Program-made: the position numbers and the translations under genes
The notes under the pieces: model-generated
Told to the model about the DNA's origin: nothing
Database searches by the model: none
Seen by the model: the letters and a program-made list of their open reading frames with translations, nothing else
Part shown: positions 1 to 9,268 of the stretch, piece by piece
Layout of the letters: every line of letters begins with the position of its first letter
How positions within the stretch are numbered: the stretch's first letter is position 1
Assembly: GCA_036006425.1 (NCBI GenBank)
Contig: DASYPQ010000022.1
Span: forward strand, 474,547-538,546
DNA from: DASYPQ01 sp036006425
Lineage (GTDB): Bacteria; Planctomycetota; UBA1135; GCA-002686595
Reading direction: 5' to 3'
Length of the DNA stretch: 64,000 nucleotides

Positions 1-163
1 CACCTCGAAGCCGCGCAGAGCACTCGAAGTGCCCTGTGCTGCTTCGTTTCGGCGCCGATCTCCACGGAGGGCCCACGCCTTGACGCACGACGAACGCATC
101 CGAGCTCGACAACCCGCAACATGTTCGACACATCGTCCGCTCGGACAGGTAGAAAGTGCTGAG

Positions 164-898
164 ATGGCTGCGCCCCGCGCGTCCGATGTGGATCCCGACC
201 CGGCCCTGGCGCGCTTCCTCCAGCGCGTTCAGAAGGTGTTCTCCCACGACTTGCGGACGCCGCTCAGCACGATCGTGAACTACGCCGCGGTCCTCGAGGC
301 GAACCAGGAGACGAATGCCGAGGAGGTCCGCGATCTCGCGCGGCGTATGCGCGAGAACGCGTTGCGCGCGGCGCGCATGATCCAGCTGCTGGCGACCGCC
401 GTCGGACTCGCATCGAGGCCGATGACCACGTCTTCGACCGATCTCGCCGCGCTGGCGCGCTCCGTCCTGGTCGATTCGGGGGGCGCGGGCGACGTCCGCG
501 TGCCCTCGCACTCCTCCTCGGTCGCGAGCGTCGACGCCGAAATCGTCGGCTTCGCCTGGCGCGCATACGTGGCCGTCGAGTCCGACGCGACGGGCGTGCC
601 CGTGCGCGGTGCGATCCTGGAGATGCGCCCGGCGGACGACGAGGTGACGATCGAGCTCTCCTGTGGGAGCTCGCCACGATCCGCAACCCCCGAAGCGGTC
701 GAGATCGCGCAGTACCTGCGCCACAACGGCGGTCCGGCGCGCCTCGAGAACGCGATGGGGTTCGCCCTCGCGGAAGCCCTCGTCGAGAGCCACGGTGGCG
801 ATTTCGGAGTGTGGGGGCGCCCCGGAGCGGCGTCCGGACTGCGCCTGCGTCTGCCCGCGAGAGATCGATCGGCACGCGCATTGCCCGGCGAGGCGTGA
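164..898 (+). CDS. Small histidine-kinase-like protein, degenerate ATPase domain
   Basis: A 244-aa soluble protein. A HisKA-type dimerisation helix is clear near the N-terminus (SHDLRTPLSTIVNYA, candidate phospho-His at residue 28). The C-terminal part should be the HATPase domain, but only a G2-like stretch (GFALAEALVESHGG) is recognisable; I see no N box and no DxGxG. There is no sensor, PAS or membrane segment. The ATG at 164 is chosen because the frame upstream of it, open from 29, is Arg-rich and unlike protein. It lies upstream of a ferritin-like gene and a hybrid kinase on the same strand. It may be a phosphotransfer or scaffold protein rather than an active kinase; this is inference from the missing motifs. 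Confidence 0.7.
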   Translation: MAAPRASDVDPDPALARFLQRVQKVFSHDLRTPLSTIVNYAAVLEANQETNAEEVRDLARRMRENALRAARMIQLLATAVGLASRPMTTSSTDLAALARSVLVDSGGAGDVRVPSHSSSVASVDAEIVGFAWRAYVAVESDATGVPVRGAILEMRPADDEVTIELSCGSSPRSATPEAVEIAQYLRHNGGPARLENAMGFALAEALVESHGGDFGVWGRPGAASGLRLRLPARDRSARALPGEA

Positions 899-938
899 AG
901 ACCAAAGAGGCCGCCCATCTCCACTGGAGGACCCGCAC

Positions 939-1502
939 ATGAGCACGACCACGAACTCCGAGACCAAGAAGTTCGCTTCCGAGATCGAAGCCATCCGCAC
1001 CCAGGCCCGGCGGCACGTGGAACGGGGATCCGTCACGGAGGGCTACGACGCCGACCGCGCGGAGGTCCTCGCGCTCCTCGACGGCGCGCTCGCGACCGAG
1101 ATCGTCTGCTATCTCCGCTACAAGCACCATCACTTCGCCGCGCGCGGACTCAACGCGGACATCGCCGCCACGGAGTTCCTGGAGCACGCGACCGAGGAGC
1201 TGCAGCACGCCGACCAGATCGCGGGCCGGATCGTCCAGCTCGGAGGTTCGCCCAACCTCGATCCGGCCAGTCTCGTCGCGCGCAGCCACGCCGACTACAT
1301 CGCGGGGAGTTCGCTCGAGGAGATGATCCGCGAGAACCTGGTCGCCGAGCGCATCGCCATCGACGCCTACCGGATGATGTTGCAACATCTCGGGGAGGGT
1401 GACGCGACGACCCGCAATATGCTGGAATCGATCCTCGCGACCGAAGAGGAGCACGCCGACGACATGTCGCGCCTGTTGCGCTCACCCCGTTCGTCCCACT
1501 GA
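939..1502 (+). CDS. Ferritin-like / bacterioferritin-type protein
   Basis: A 187-aa four-helix protein of the ferritin-like diiron fold. The metal-ligand pattern is visible: an E in helix 1 (ATEIVCYLRYKHHHFAA), an ExxH-type pair in helix 2 (ATEELQHADQIAGR), an E in helix 3 (RENLVAERIAIDAY) and EExH in helix 4 (ATEEEHADDM). This fits iron oxidation and storage or oxidative-stress protection in the cytoplasm, as in bacterioferritin and related families. Length is close to bacterioferritin with an N-terminal extension of about 40 residues. The ATG is preceded by GGAGG at 926-930 at good spacing. The haem-ligand Met of true bacterioferritin cannot be assigned with confidence, so I leave the symbol empty. 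Confidence 0.85.
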   Translation: MSTTTNSETKKFASEIEAIRTQARRHVERGSVTEGYDADRAEVLALLDGALATEIVCYLRYKHHHFAARGLNADIAATEFLEHATEELQHADQIAGRIVQLGGSPNLDPASLVARSHADYIAGSSLEEMIRENLVAERIAIDAYRMMLQHLGEGDATTRNMLESILATEEEHADDMSRLLRSPRSSH

Positions 1503-1544
1503 GCCCACGCAGGCGCGTAGGCGCGTGCAGGCTCCGTTCTACAC

Positions 1545-4148
1545 ATGCCCTATCAGCGCGACCCGCGATTCCTCGACCTGTTCGACGTGCGCCAGCTCGG
1601 CGCGCGGCTCCAGTCCGGACTGAACTTCTCGGTCCAGCTCGCGTTCCTCCTCCTGCTCGTCCTCGTCGCGGTCGGATCCTGGGTGAGCCTCCGGCACACG
1701 CGGCTCCTGTACGAGAACCAGGCCTCCGTCGCGCACACGCAGGAAGTGATCTCCGAGGTCCGTGCGGTCCTCGCGACGCTGCTTTCCGCCGAGACGGGAG
1801 CGCGCGGCTACCTGCTCTCGAACTCCGAGGAGGACCTCGCTCCGTACGACGCGGCCGCGCGGACGATCGACGGTCATCTCGCGCAGCTCGAACGCCTCGT
1901 CTCCGACAATCCCGAGCAGCGCGTGCTCCTGCAGACACTGCGGGAACGCGCGCAGGCGAGGAAGGAGCATCTCGGTCGGCTCGTGGCGGTCGCAGGCTCC
2001 GCCGAAGCGCCCGGCGCGGCTCGCGCGCTGATCCGCGAGGGCACGGCGCTCATGAACTCCGTTCGCGAAGTGATCGCGGACATCGAGACCAAGGAAAACC
2101 TGCTGCTCGTGCAGCGCAAATTCGATGCGCGCACGAGCTACCGCGCGGCGCAGGCGCTGGGGCTCGCGGTCGGCGGCACGGGCGCGGTCCTCGTGCTCCT
2201 CGCCTACCAGCTCGTCCGGAGAGTCGATCGGCTCCGCGAGAATGCTGCGCGCGACTCGGTTGATGCGTACGAGCGTTTCCGGGTCACGCTCGGGAGCATC
2301 GGCGACGCGGTGCTCGTCACCGACGCGCAGGGACGGCTGACGTTCTGCAACCAGGCCGCCGGTCCGATGCTCGCCATCCCGTCCGACGCGATGGGCAAGC
2401 CGCTGACCGAGCTCTTCACCTTCACCTCGGAGGCCACCGGCGAGCCGGCGGCGAGCGTCGTCGCCCGCGCTCTCGCGACGCGGGGCGTCTCGCGCACTCT
2501 CGAGGGGACCAGCCTGCGCCTTTCCGACGGCCGCTCGCTGCCGGTCAGCGCGACCGCGGCGACGATCTTCGATCGCTCCGGCCAGGAGCAGGGCGTCGTG
2601 CTCGTCGTGCGCGACGTCTCGGACCGACGCGAGCGCGAGCGCGAGCTGGCGCGCAGCAACGAGCGTTTCCGTTCTCTCGTGCTCGCCATGTCGCAGATCG
2701 TGTGGACGATGGACGCCGACGGCTTCGTCCAGGAGGACTCGCCGTCGTGGCGCCGGCTCACGGGGCAGACCTACGAGCAATGGAAGGGCCTCGGCTGGCT
2801 CGACGTCATCCATCCGGAGGACCGCGAAGGCGTGTTGAACGGCTGGAAGGACGCGATCGCGGGCAGCGAGCAGTACCAGGTGGAGTACCGCCTGCGCCGC
2901 GCCGACGGGTCGTACCACTGGACGCTCGTCCGCGCCGTGCCCGTGCTCGATTTCGACGGGAAGGTGCGCGAGTGGGTCGGGATGAACCACGACATCCAGG
3001 CCCAGAAGGAGGCCGAGGAGGCCGAGCGCGACGCCAGCCGCCGCAAGGGCGAGTTCATCGCGCTGCTCGCGCACGAGCTGCGCAACCCGCTCGCGCCGCT
3101 CCGCAACGGGCTGGAGGTGCTGAAGAGCGGAGCTCCGGAGGATGCGCCGCGGGCTCTCGTGATGATGGACCGTCAGCTGCGGCACATGATGCGACTGATC
3201 GACGACCTCCTGGACGTCAGCCGCATCAGCCACGGAAGGCTCGAGCTGCGGCTCGAGCGGTTCGATCTGCGCGACGTCCTGCGCCCGGCGATCGACGCGG
3301 CTCGGCCTTCGATCCAGGCGAAGCACCAGCACCTCTTCGTCGACCTTCCGACCGGTCCGATGTGGGTCGAAGGCGATCCGGTCCGCCTCGCGCAAGTGTT
3401 CACGAACCTGCTCAACAACGCGGTGAAGTACAGCGGCACCGCGGCGTCGATCTGGATCGCGGCGGAACGCGAAGGGAACTCCCAGCTCGTGACCGTCCGC
3501 GACACGGGTCAGGGCATACCCAGCGAGCTCCTGCCCCTGATCTGGGATCTCTTCCTCCAGGGTCGAGGGCGCGTCGAACGAGTCGAAGGCGGTCTCGGGA
3601 TCGGCCTCACGCTCGTGAAGCGCCTCGTCGAGATGCACGGAGGCTCGGTCGACGCGCACAGCGACGGCATCGGGTCCGGCAGCGAATTCGACGTGCGGCT
3701 CCCGGCCTCGTCGGCGCCGCGCACGCTGCCGGCCGTCGTCGCGCCGCCGCGCCTGATGCAGCAGCCGAAGCCGCTGCGCATCCTGATCATCGACGACAAC
3801 GAGGACTCCGCCGAGAGCCTGTCGATGCTCCTCCGGATCGGGGGACACGCGGTGCACGCCGTCTTCCGCGGCGAGGCCGGCGTCGAGGAACTCCGGAAGT
3901 TCCATCCGCAGTTGATCCTCTGCGACATCCGCATGCCGGGGATGAGCGGTTTCGAGTTCGCGCGGCGCGTCCGCGCCGAAGACCCGGTGCACACGCCCGT
4001 TCTCGTCGCGCTCACGGGATTCGGCGCCGCCGCCGACCGCGAGGCGTCCACGGAAGCGGGCTTCGACCATCACCTCGTGAAGCCGGTCGATCCCGCCGCG
4101 CTGACGATGCTGCTGCAAGAAGCTGCGCATCGAAACGGCTCCAGCTAG
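1545..4148 (+). CDS. Hybrid sensor histidine kinase (CHASE3-PAS-PAS-HisKA-HATPase-REC)
   Basis: An 867-aa membrane sensor. TM1 is near residues 28-47, followed by a periplasmic CHASE3-type helical domain with the typical SAETGARGYLL motif, and TM2 near 205-225. Two PAS domains follow (about 245-360 and 370-490, the second with a PAC-like WVGMNHDIQ ending). The HisKA box ALLAHELRNPLAPL has phospho-His at residue 510. The HATPase has DTGQGIP and a GLGIGLTLVKRLVEMHGG G2 box. A C-terminal receiver starts near 745 with the acidic pair IIDDN and phospho-Asp at residue 794 (LILCDIRMPG). All catalytic residues are present. It is an orphan: no separate response regulator is adjacent, so the receiver probably passes the phosphoryl group to a distant partner. 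Confidence 0.93.
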   Translation: MPYQRDPRFLDLFDVRQLGARLQSGLNFSVQLAFLLLLVLVAVGSWVSLRHTRLLYENQASVAHTQEVISEVRAVLATLLSAETGARGYLLSNSEEDLAPYDAAARTIDGHLAQLERLVSDNPEQRVLLQTLRERAQARKEHLGRLVAVAGSAEAPGAARALIREGTALMNSVREVIADIETKENLLLVQRKFDARTSYRAAQALGLAVGGTGAVLVLLAYQLVRRVDRLRENAARDSVDAYERFRVTLGSIGDAVLVTDAQGRLTFCNQAAGPMLAIPSDAMGKPLTELFTFTSEATGEPAASVVARALATRGVSRTLEGTSLRLSDGRSLPVSATAATIFDRSGQEQGVVLVVRDVSDRRERERELARSNERFRSLVLAMSQIVWTMDADGFVQEDSPSWRRLTGQTYEQWKGLGWLDVIHPEDREGVLNGWKDAIAGSEQYQVEYRLRRADGSYHWTLVRAVPVLDFDGKVREWVGMNHDIQAQKEAEEAERDASRRKGEFIALLAHELRNPLAPLRNGLEVLKSGAPEDAPRALVMMDRQLRHMMRLIDDLLDVSRISHGRLELRLERFDLRDVLRPAIDAARPSIQAKHQHLFVDLPTGPMWVEGDPVRLAQVFTNLLNNAVKYSGTAASIWIAAEREGNSQLVTVRDTGQGIPSELLPLIWDLFLQGRGRVERVEGGLGIGLTLVKRLVEMHGGSVDAHSDGIGSGSEFDVRLPASSAPRTLPAVVAPPRLMQQPKPLRILIIDDNEDSAESLSMLLRIGGHAVHAVFRGEAGVEELRKFHPQLILCDIRMPGMSGFEFARRVRAEDPVHTPVLVALTGFGAAADREASTEAGFDHHLVKPVDPAALTMLLQEAAHRNGSS

Positions 4149-4176
4149 GCTCGTGGAGCGTCGCCTCGCGAGTCGC

Positions 4177-4986
4177 ATGACCCAGCGCACGGACCTCTTC
4201 GACAGCACCTACAGCCACTTCGCCGAGCCAGTCCTAGCGGCGGTGCGCGCGGCGGCGTTCGGCCAGGACATCGGCCAGAACAGCTGGCTCACCGTCGACG
4301 AGTACGACCGCTTCCTCTCCTGGCTCCAACTCGAGCCCTCGCACCACGTCCTCGAAGTCGCGAGCGGTTCCGGCGGCCCGGCCCGCTACCTCGCGCGACG
4401 AGCGCAATGCCGCGTCACGGGGATCGACGCGAACGAGCACGGCGTCGCCGCCGCGAAGGAGATCACGCGCGGACAGGGCCTCGCCGACCGCGCGACGTTC
4501 CGCGTCGTCGACGCGAACGCGCGGCTCCCGTTCGCCGACGACTCGTTCGACGCGCTCGTGTGCATCGACTCGATGAATCACTTCCCCGATCGGCTGGGCG
4601 TGTTCCGCGAGTGGCTCCGCGTCCTGCGCCCGGGCCGGCGGGCCGTGTTCACGGATCCGGTCGTGATCAGCGGACCGGTGACCAACGACGAATTGGCGCG
4701 ACGCAGCTCGATCGGCCTGTTCGTGTTCGTCCCGACCGGCGTCAACGAACGATTGATCGAGCAGGCGGGCCTGCGTCTCCTCCAGCAGGAGGACGTGACC
4801 GCGAATGCCGCGCTCGTCTCGGGGCGCTGGCTCCGCGCGCGAGAAGAGCACAAGGACGCACTGCTGCAGATCGAGGGCGCGGAGCGATTCGAAGGCCTCC
4901 AGCAGTTCTTCGCCGCGGTGGAGCGCCTCACGTCGGAGCGGCGACTGAGTCGGATCGCCTACCTGGTCGAAAAGCAGGTCGGCTGA
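4177..4986 (+). CDS. Class I SAM-dependent methyltransferase
   Basis: A 269-aa methyltransferase, with motif I VLEVASGSGGPARYLA, an acidic residue at the end of strand 2 (VTGIDAN) and a motif after strand 4 (FDALVCIDSMNHFPDR). This is the Methyltransf_11/25 type acting on small molecules; the substrate is not evident. The ATG at 4177 (MTQRTDLFDS) is preferred over a GTG at 4153, which would add an Arg-rich octapeptide. It starts 28 bp after the hybrid kinase stop, so it may be co-transcribed. It ends just before the tRNA-Pro on the other strand. Confidence 0.85.
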   Translation: MTQRTDLFDSTYSHFAEPVLAAVRAAAFGQDIGQNSWLTVDEYDRFLSWLQLEPSHHVLEVASGSGGPARYLARRAQCRVTGIDANEHGVAAAKEITRGQGLADRATFRVVDANARLPFADDSFDALVCIDSMNHFPDRLGVFREWLRVLRPGRRAVFTDPVVISGPVTNDELARRSSIGLFVFVPTGVNERLIEQAGLRLLQQEDVTANAALVSGRWLRAREEHKDALLQIEGAERFEGLQQFFAAVERLTSERRLSRIAYLVEKQVG

Positions 4987-4995
4987 TGACCTGAG

Positions 4996-5073
<78 letters not shown>

Positions 5074-5166
5074 ACGCGATGGGAGCGAACGTTATAGGAA
5101 CGATCGCCGGCCGCGTCAATCGTTCCTCGCCTTGAGCCCGTCCGGATCGAGGCGGAGAATCGTTCC

Positions 5167-5502
5167 GTGGCTCGGCCCCTACGGCATCTCTGGAAGGTCC
5201 GCACCGTCGTGCGGCGTCGTCACCGCACCTGGATGGTGTCGATGTGCTTCGCGACTCTCGGGTGGGCGAGCTGGTGGATCACGGTCTTCCTCATGCGCTA
5301 CGTCCCGTCGATCGCGCCCGACGTCGCGACGACGGGCTGGTTCGCGGGCACCTTCGCGGCGTTCGGCTTCGTCGTCGCCGTGTTCACCGTGCGCGCGCGG
5401 AGCTCGTGGCTCCTCTTCACGCTCGTGCCGCTCCTCGCGAACGCGAGCCTCTTCCTCGTGCCGTGGCTCGTCGAGACGCTGCGCGGAACGCGCGCGTCCT
5501 GA
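5167..5502 (+). CDS. Small polytopic membrane protein of unknown function
   Basis: A 111-aa protein with three probable membrane helices (about residues 23-42, 55-75 and 80-100) after a basic N-terminus, suggesting the positive-inside rule at the start. It begins at GTG 5167; an internal ATG at 5233 (MVSMCF) would also keep all three helices. I recognise no family. It faces the tRNA-Pro and is convergent with the membrane protein gene ending at 5507, leaving four bases between them. Confidence 0.6.
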   Translation: MARPLRHLWKVRTVVRRRHRTWMVSMCFATLGWASWWITVFLMRYVPSIAPDVATTGWFAGTFAAFGFVVAVFTVRARSSWLLFTLVPLLANASLFLVPWLVETLRGTRAS

Positions 5503-5506
5503 AGCT

Positions 5507-5902
5507 TCAGACCACGCGCGGCGCGAGACAGATCATCGCCGTGCCCGTGATCGCCGTGAGCAGCGTCATCGCGAGCACGAGGAACGCGACCTTCCTGTGG
5601 AGACGCCGCGTCGACGGCACGAAGATCGTCCGGATGCCCGTGACGACGGGGAGCAGGTAGCACGCGGTCGTCACGCGCGCGATCGCGAGGTGCACCGGCG
5701 TGATCCAGCCCGCGGCCGGGAGGTCGTACAGCTTCCCGAGGAGCAGCGCGTAGTGGATCGTCATCGCGAGCGCCCCGACGGACGCGACGACGAGAGGGAT
5801 GTGCCACAGGCGCCTCGCGGCCAATCCCGTCAGGACGACGAGGACGAGCAGCGCGAGCGTCGAGGCGAGGAAGACGACGAAGCCGGCGGTCGCCGAGATC
5901 AA
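5507..5902 (-). CDS. Four-helix membrane protein, translationally coupled to gpsA
   Basis: A 131-aa, very hydrophobic protein with four predicted helices and His residues in or beside them (TIHYALL, TPVHLAI, RLHRKVAF). The arrangement recalls small haem- or copper-associated membrane proteins such as the DUF420 family, but the match is only by eye. The likely start is TTG at 5902, which overlaps the gpsA stop as TTGA. The upstream part of the open frame is shadow sequence inside gpsA. It is the third gene of the plsY-gpsA operon, so it may sit in the cytoplasmic membrane and act in lipid or respiratory metabolism; that is inference. Confidence 0.6.
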   Translation of the reverse strand: MISATAGFVVFLASTLALLVLVVLTGLAARRLWHIPLVVASVGALAMTIHYALLLGKLYDLPAAGWITPVHLAIARVTTACYLLPVVTGIRTIFVPSTRRLHRKVAFLVLAMTLLTAITGTAMICLAPRVV

Positions 5903-6954
5903 GTCCGCCCCTCGATCAGGCCGTCCATCTCGCCCGTCGGGGTCCGGCTCATCAGGTCGAGGACTGCGCCGCGCGGATCCTTTCCTTCGAACAGGACCGC
6001 GTGCACCTGCTCGGCGATCGGCATCGAGACGTCGTCGTCGAGGTCGGATTCGGGGCCGAACAAGGCCTTCGCGGTCCACACGCCTTCCGCGACCATCTTC
6101 ATCTTCGAGAGAACCTGCTCGAGCGATTGTCCGCGCCCGATCGCCTCGCCCACGGCGCGGTTGCGCGAGTGCTTGCTGCAGCACGTCGTCACGAGATCGC
6201 CGATGCCTGCGAGCCCGAAGAACGTCCGCGGGCTCGCTCCGCGACTGCGGCCGAAGCGCGCGATCTCGACCATCCCGCGCGTGATCAACGCGGCCTTCGC
6301 GTTGTCGCCGAGGTCGAGCCCGTCGCTGATCCCGGCCGCGATCGCGATCACGTTCTTGAGCGCGGCGGCGAGCTCCGCCCCGAGCGGATCGTCGTGCGTG
6401 TACACGCGGAAATGCTGCGAGGCGAGAGCTCCCTGGACGCGCTGGGCGAACGCGCGGTCCGTGCTCGCCGCAAGGACCGCGGCCGGCTTCTGGATCGCGA
6501 CCTCCTCGGCGTGGCTCGGCCCGGTCAGCACGCAGATCGGCCGCTCGCCCAGGATCTCGCGCAGGATCTGGCTCGGCGTGCGGAAGGTCTCGATCTCGAT
6601 GCCCTTCGTCGCCGTGACGATCGGCGCGTTCCCGGGGAGCGCGTCCTCGAAGCGCGTGATCACGCCGCGCAGGTACTGCGTCGGCACGACGCTGATCACG
6701 AGATCGACGTCGGCGGCGGCCGTGTGGGTGTCCGCGGTGACCTCGATCTCGCGCGGCAGGTGGACCCCGGGCAGGAACCGGCGGTTCTCGTGCACGGAGC
6801 GCATCTCCTCGGCCTGCTCGGGAAACGCGCTCCAGAGCGCCGTCGGGATCCCGTTGCGGTGCAGGAGCAGCGCGAGAGTCGTCCCCCAGCCGCCGTCGCC
6901 GATGACGAGGGCCTTCTGGACGTCGCGTTCGCCGCGATCGGCGGACTCAGCCAT
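5899..6954 (-). CDS. gpsA: Glycerol-3-phosphate dehydrogenase [NAD(P)+]
   Basis: A 351-aa cytoplasmic enzyme reducing dihydroxyacetone phosphate to sn-glycerol 3-phosphate, the backbone of phospholipids. The nucleotide-binding loop is GDGGWGTTLA (residues 19-28; most homologues have GAGxWGT, so Asp replaces the usual Ala). The conserved TATKGIE, LTGPSHAEEV, AALKNVIAIAAGISDGL (catalytic Lys) and FFGLAGIGDLVTTC segments are all present. It overlaps the plsY stop by 8 bp upstream and the next membrane protein gene by 4 bp downstream, so the three genes form one operon. PlsY consumes the product of GpsA, which supports both assignments. Confidence 0.96.
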   Translation of the reverse strand: MAESADRGERDVQKALVIGDGGWGTTLALLLHRNGIPTALWSAFPEQAEEMRSVHENRRFLPGVHLPREIEVTADTHTAAADVDLVISVVPTQYLRGVITRFEDALPGNAPIVTATKGIEIETFRTPSQILREILGERPICVLTGPSHAEEVAIQKPAAVLAASTDRAFAQRVQGALASQHFRVYTHDDPLGAELAAALKNVIAIAAGISDGLDLGDNAKAALITRGMVEIARFGRSRGASPRTFFGLAGIGDLVTTCCSKHSRNRAVGEAIGRGQSLEQVLSKMKMVAEGVWTAKALFGPESDLDDDVSMPIAEQVHAVLFEGKDPRGAVLDLMSRTPTGEMDGLIEGRT

Positions 6955-7681
6955 GGTGCCTCGCGGTCCGACCGTCCTCGACCTTCTCGCCGATGTGAGG
7001 TTCGGTGCCCTGGAGCATGCGTCGCATGTTCGACCGGTGCCGAACGAGGATCAGGAGCGTGAGGAGGAGCGAGCCGACGAGCAGTTCGGGGCGAGGCTTC
7101 TTCTGGACGTAGTCGAGGGTCAGCACGGCGACCGGGAAGGTGATCCCCATCAGGATCGAGGCGAGGCCCGCGTACCGCGTGATGAGTCGCGTGACGACCC
7201 AGACGACGCCACCGCACAGGAACACGCGGTAGTCGATCGCGATGATCGCGCCGCAGCCCGTCGCGACTCCCTTGCCGCCGCGGAACCCGAGGTAGATCGG
7301 GAAGCAGTGTCCGATCACCGCCGCCGTGCCGGTCAGCACCTGGAGCAGCGGCACGGTCTCGGCGTGATCGCCGACGAGACCGTGGCACGCGAGGACGGGG
7401 AGGAACCCTTTGAGGAAGTCGAGGCTGAAGACGACGAATCCCCACCGTCGCCCCATCGCGCGGACGGCGTTCGACGTGCCGATGTTGCCGCTCCCGAACG
7501 TGCGCAGGTCGATGCCGGCGACGCGCTTGGCGATCAGGAGCCCGAACGGGATCGCGCCGACGAGGTACGCGAGCAGCACGACGATCCACGCCGACGGCAG
7601 GAGGAAGAGCTGGCGTCCGGCCTCGGCGCCGGGGATCGCGATCGACTGGAGTTCGTCGAGGAGGAACAGAGGAAGAGTCAT
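6947..7681 (-). CDS. plsY: Glycerol-3-phosphate acyltransferase PlsY
   Basis: A 244-aa integral membrane acyltransferase that transfers an acyl group from acyl-phosphate to glycerol 3-phosphate, the first step of phosphatidic acid synthesis. The three PlsY signatures are visible: GAIPFGLLIA with a following GSGNIGTSNA, a central HCFPIYLGFRGGKGVATG, and multiple membrane helices. The length is somewhat above the usual 190-220 residues because of an N-terminal leader of about 30 residues and a polar C-terminal tail. The ATG at 7681 opens the operon. The 205 bp up to the divergent ferredoxin gene must hold promoters for both directions. Confidence 0.95.
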   Translation of the reverse strand: MTLPLFLLDELQSIAIPGAEAGRQLFLLPSAWIVVLLAYLVGAIPFGLLIAKRVAGIDLRTFGSGNIGTSNAVRAMGRRWGFVVFSLDFLKGFLPVLACHGLVGDHAETVPLLQVLTGTAAVIGHCFPIYLGFRGGKGVATGCGAIIAIDYRVFLCGGVVWVVTRLITRYAGLASILMGITFPVAVLTLDYVQKKPRPELLVGSLLLTLLILVRHRSNMRRMLQGTEPHIGEKVEDGRTARHHG

Positions 7682-7886
7682 CCGAGCGGGGCCGGGAACG
7701 GGCCCGACCCTGGGGCAGATTAGCCTCCGCAGGTCCCGAGCTGGGAGGGTCGACTTCGTGTCGGCTTTCGGGCGTCCGCCGGACGGCTCGCGCGGGGTTG
7801 CAAAAGGACCTCCCCGCCATAGGATGGCCGCACTCTCCAGGCCCGCCGGGCTTGCCCGGCCGACTCCCGCCGAACAGCATCCCGCC

Positions 7887-8153
7887 ATGACGTACGTGAT
7901 CGCCGAGCCGTGCATCGGGACCAAGGACACGGCTTGTGTCGAAGTGTGTCCGGTCGACTGCATCCACCCGACCAAGAAGGAGCCGGATTTCGCGACGGCC
8001 GAGCTCCTCTACATCAATCCGGACGAGTGCATCGACTGCGGCGCGTGCGTGCCCGAGTGCCCGGTCGACGCGATCTTCGACGAGCCCGATCTCCCCGAGA
8101 AGTGGGCGAACTTCAAGAAGATCAACGCCGACTGGTACGCGCAGAAGAAGTAG
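7887..8153 (+). CDS. 7Fe/8Fe-type ferredoxin
   Basis: An 88-aa electron carrier with eight cysteines: C9, C17, C21, C25, then C48, C51, C54 and C58. The first set (C-x7-C-x3-CP) is the pattern of the [3Fe-4S] or modified cluster of seven-iron ferredoxins; the second (CIDCGACVPECP) is a standard [4Fe-4S] motif. The tail (KWANFKKINADWYAQKK) is the usual one for FdxA-type proteins. It is monocistronic and divergent from plsY. The redox partner is not indicated by the neighbours. Confidence 0.94.
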   Translation: MTYVIAEPCIGTKDTACVEVCPVDCIHPTKKEPDFATAELLYINPDECIDCGACVPECPVDAIFDEPDLPEKWANFKKINADWYAQKK

Positions 8154-8157
8154 GGCG

Positions 8158-9156
8158 CTACTTCGTCTTCGGCCCGGCCTGCAGCGCGCGGACGAGCGTC
8201 GCCTGCGCCCGCTTCTGATCCGGCTGGTCGACCGGGGTCACGCAGCTCGGGACGGCCGAGAGCAGCGTCTGCGCCTTGGCGAGCTCCTCGGAGGTCTTCC
8301 TCGTCGCCCCGATCTGCGCGACGCGCGTCTTGAGCGACGCGAACTTGGAGGCGTCGGCGACGGGAGCCTTCCTCCAGCTCGCGGCCTCGGGCGGCAGCGC
8401 CGCGGCACGCGCCTTCGCGGCCTCGACGCGGCTCGCGAGGCTCGGGTGGTCGCTCTCGATCTCGGGCGTCTTGTCGAGCCCCTGGTCGATCAGCTGCTGG
8501 AAGAAGTCGCCGAAGCGCTGCGGGTCCCAGCCCGCGTGCACGTAGAAGTCGAAGCCGTACTTGTCCGCCTCCGCCTCGTCCTCGCGGGTGTAGCCGAGCC
8601 CGAGGAATTGCGTGACCACGGTGCTCGAGACGAGGGCCGTCTTCGCGTACTCCTCGCCGTGCTCCTTCCCGCCGATCGCTAGCCCGACGAGGGCGGCACC
8701 GGCGGAAGCGCCCAGCGAGTAGTACTGCCGATCGATGCCTTTCTGCACGTGCCGCGAGTACACGTGCGCGTACTCGTGCGCCATCACCGCGGCGAGCTCG
8801 TCCTCCGTGCGGCACGTCTGCATGAGCTGCGAGTAGATGTACATGTGCGACCCGCCCGTCGTGAACGCGTTCAACGTCTTGCTGTTCACGAGGTGGAACT
8901 CGCCGTGCTCGAACATCCAGGCGTTGTCCTCGCTCTTCTCGAAGTGCTTCTTCGGCCCGTCGTGCCGCGCGTCCGCCTCGCGCGCCGCGGCGACGATCCG
9001 CTCCCCCACCGACTGGAGATAGCCCGAGATCGCCGGGTCCTTGATGATCGCGGCTTCGAGCTCGGAGTGCGTGCTCTCGGCTTGCTGGATCACCTGGCGG
9101 TCGGTCGCGCAACCGGCGAGGACGAGAAGAAGGCTGACGGCGAGGCTCGATTTCAT
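8158..9156 (-). CDS. M48-family metallopeptidase, predicted lipoprotein
   Basis: A 332-aa periplasm-facing zinc peptidase. A lipoprotein signal ends in LAGC (Cys16). The HEYAH zinc motif is at residues 127-131, with the third ligand in the EDEAEADKYG segment typical of M48 (Ste24/HtpX/BepA-like) proteins. After the catalytic domain there is DHPSLASRVEAAKAR, also typical. There are no TPR repeats, so it resembles LoiP/YcaL-type lipoproteins more than BepA. The likely role is quality control of envelope proteins. It is convergent with the ferredoxin gene, four bases away. Confidence 0.92.
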   Translation of the reverse strand: MKSSLAVSLLLVLAGCATDRQVIQQAESTHSELEAAIIKDPAISGYLQSVGERIVAAAREADARHDGPKKHFEKSEDNAWMFEHGEFHLVNSKTLNAFTTGGSHMYIYSQLMQTCRTEDELAAVMAHEYAHVYSRHVQKGIDRQYYSLGASAGAALVGLAIGGKEHGEEYAKTALVSSTVVTQFLGLGYTREDEAEADKYGFDFYVHAGWDPQRFGDFFQQLIDQGLDKTPEIESDHPSLASRVEAAKARAAALPPEAASWRKAPVADASKFASLKTRVAQIGATRKTSEELAKAQTLLSAVPSCVTPVDQPDQKRAQATLVRALQAGPKTK

Positions 9157-9268
9157 GGTGGCTCCTGCGAAACAGTCGGGTGTGGAGCTGAGGCTAGCAC
9201 GCGCGGCTCGCGTGTTCCCTGTCGACTACGAACTCGTCATCGGGCAACCTCGTGCGCTCGAATCCCCG

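Noticed and set aside
1539..4208. A long minus-strand open frame over the hybrid kinase gene
   Set aside because: Its translation is Arg/Glu/Ala-rich without domains. It is exactly antisense to a kinase with all motifs intact; GC-rich DNA keeps such frames open.
5132..7723. An 863-codon plus-strand frame opposite gpsA and plsY
   Set aside because: Highly basic, low-complexity translation opposite two well-recognised genes.
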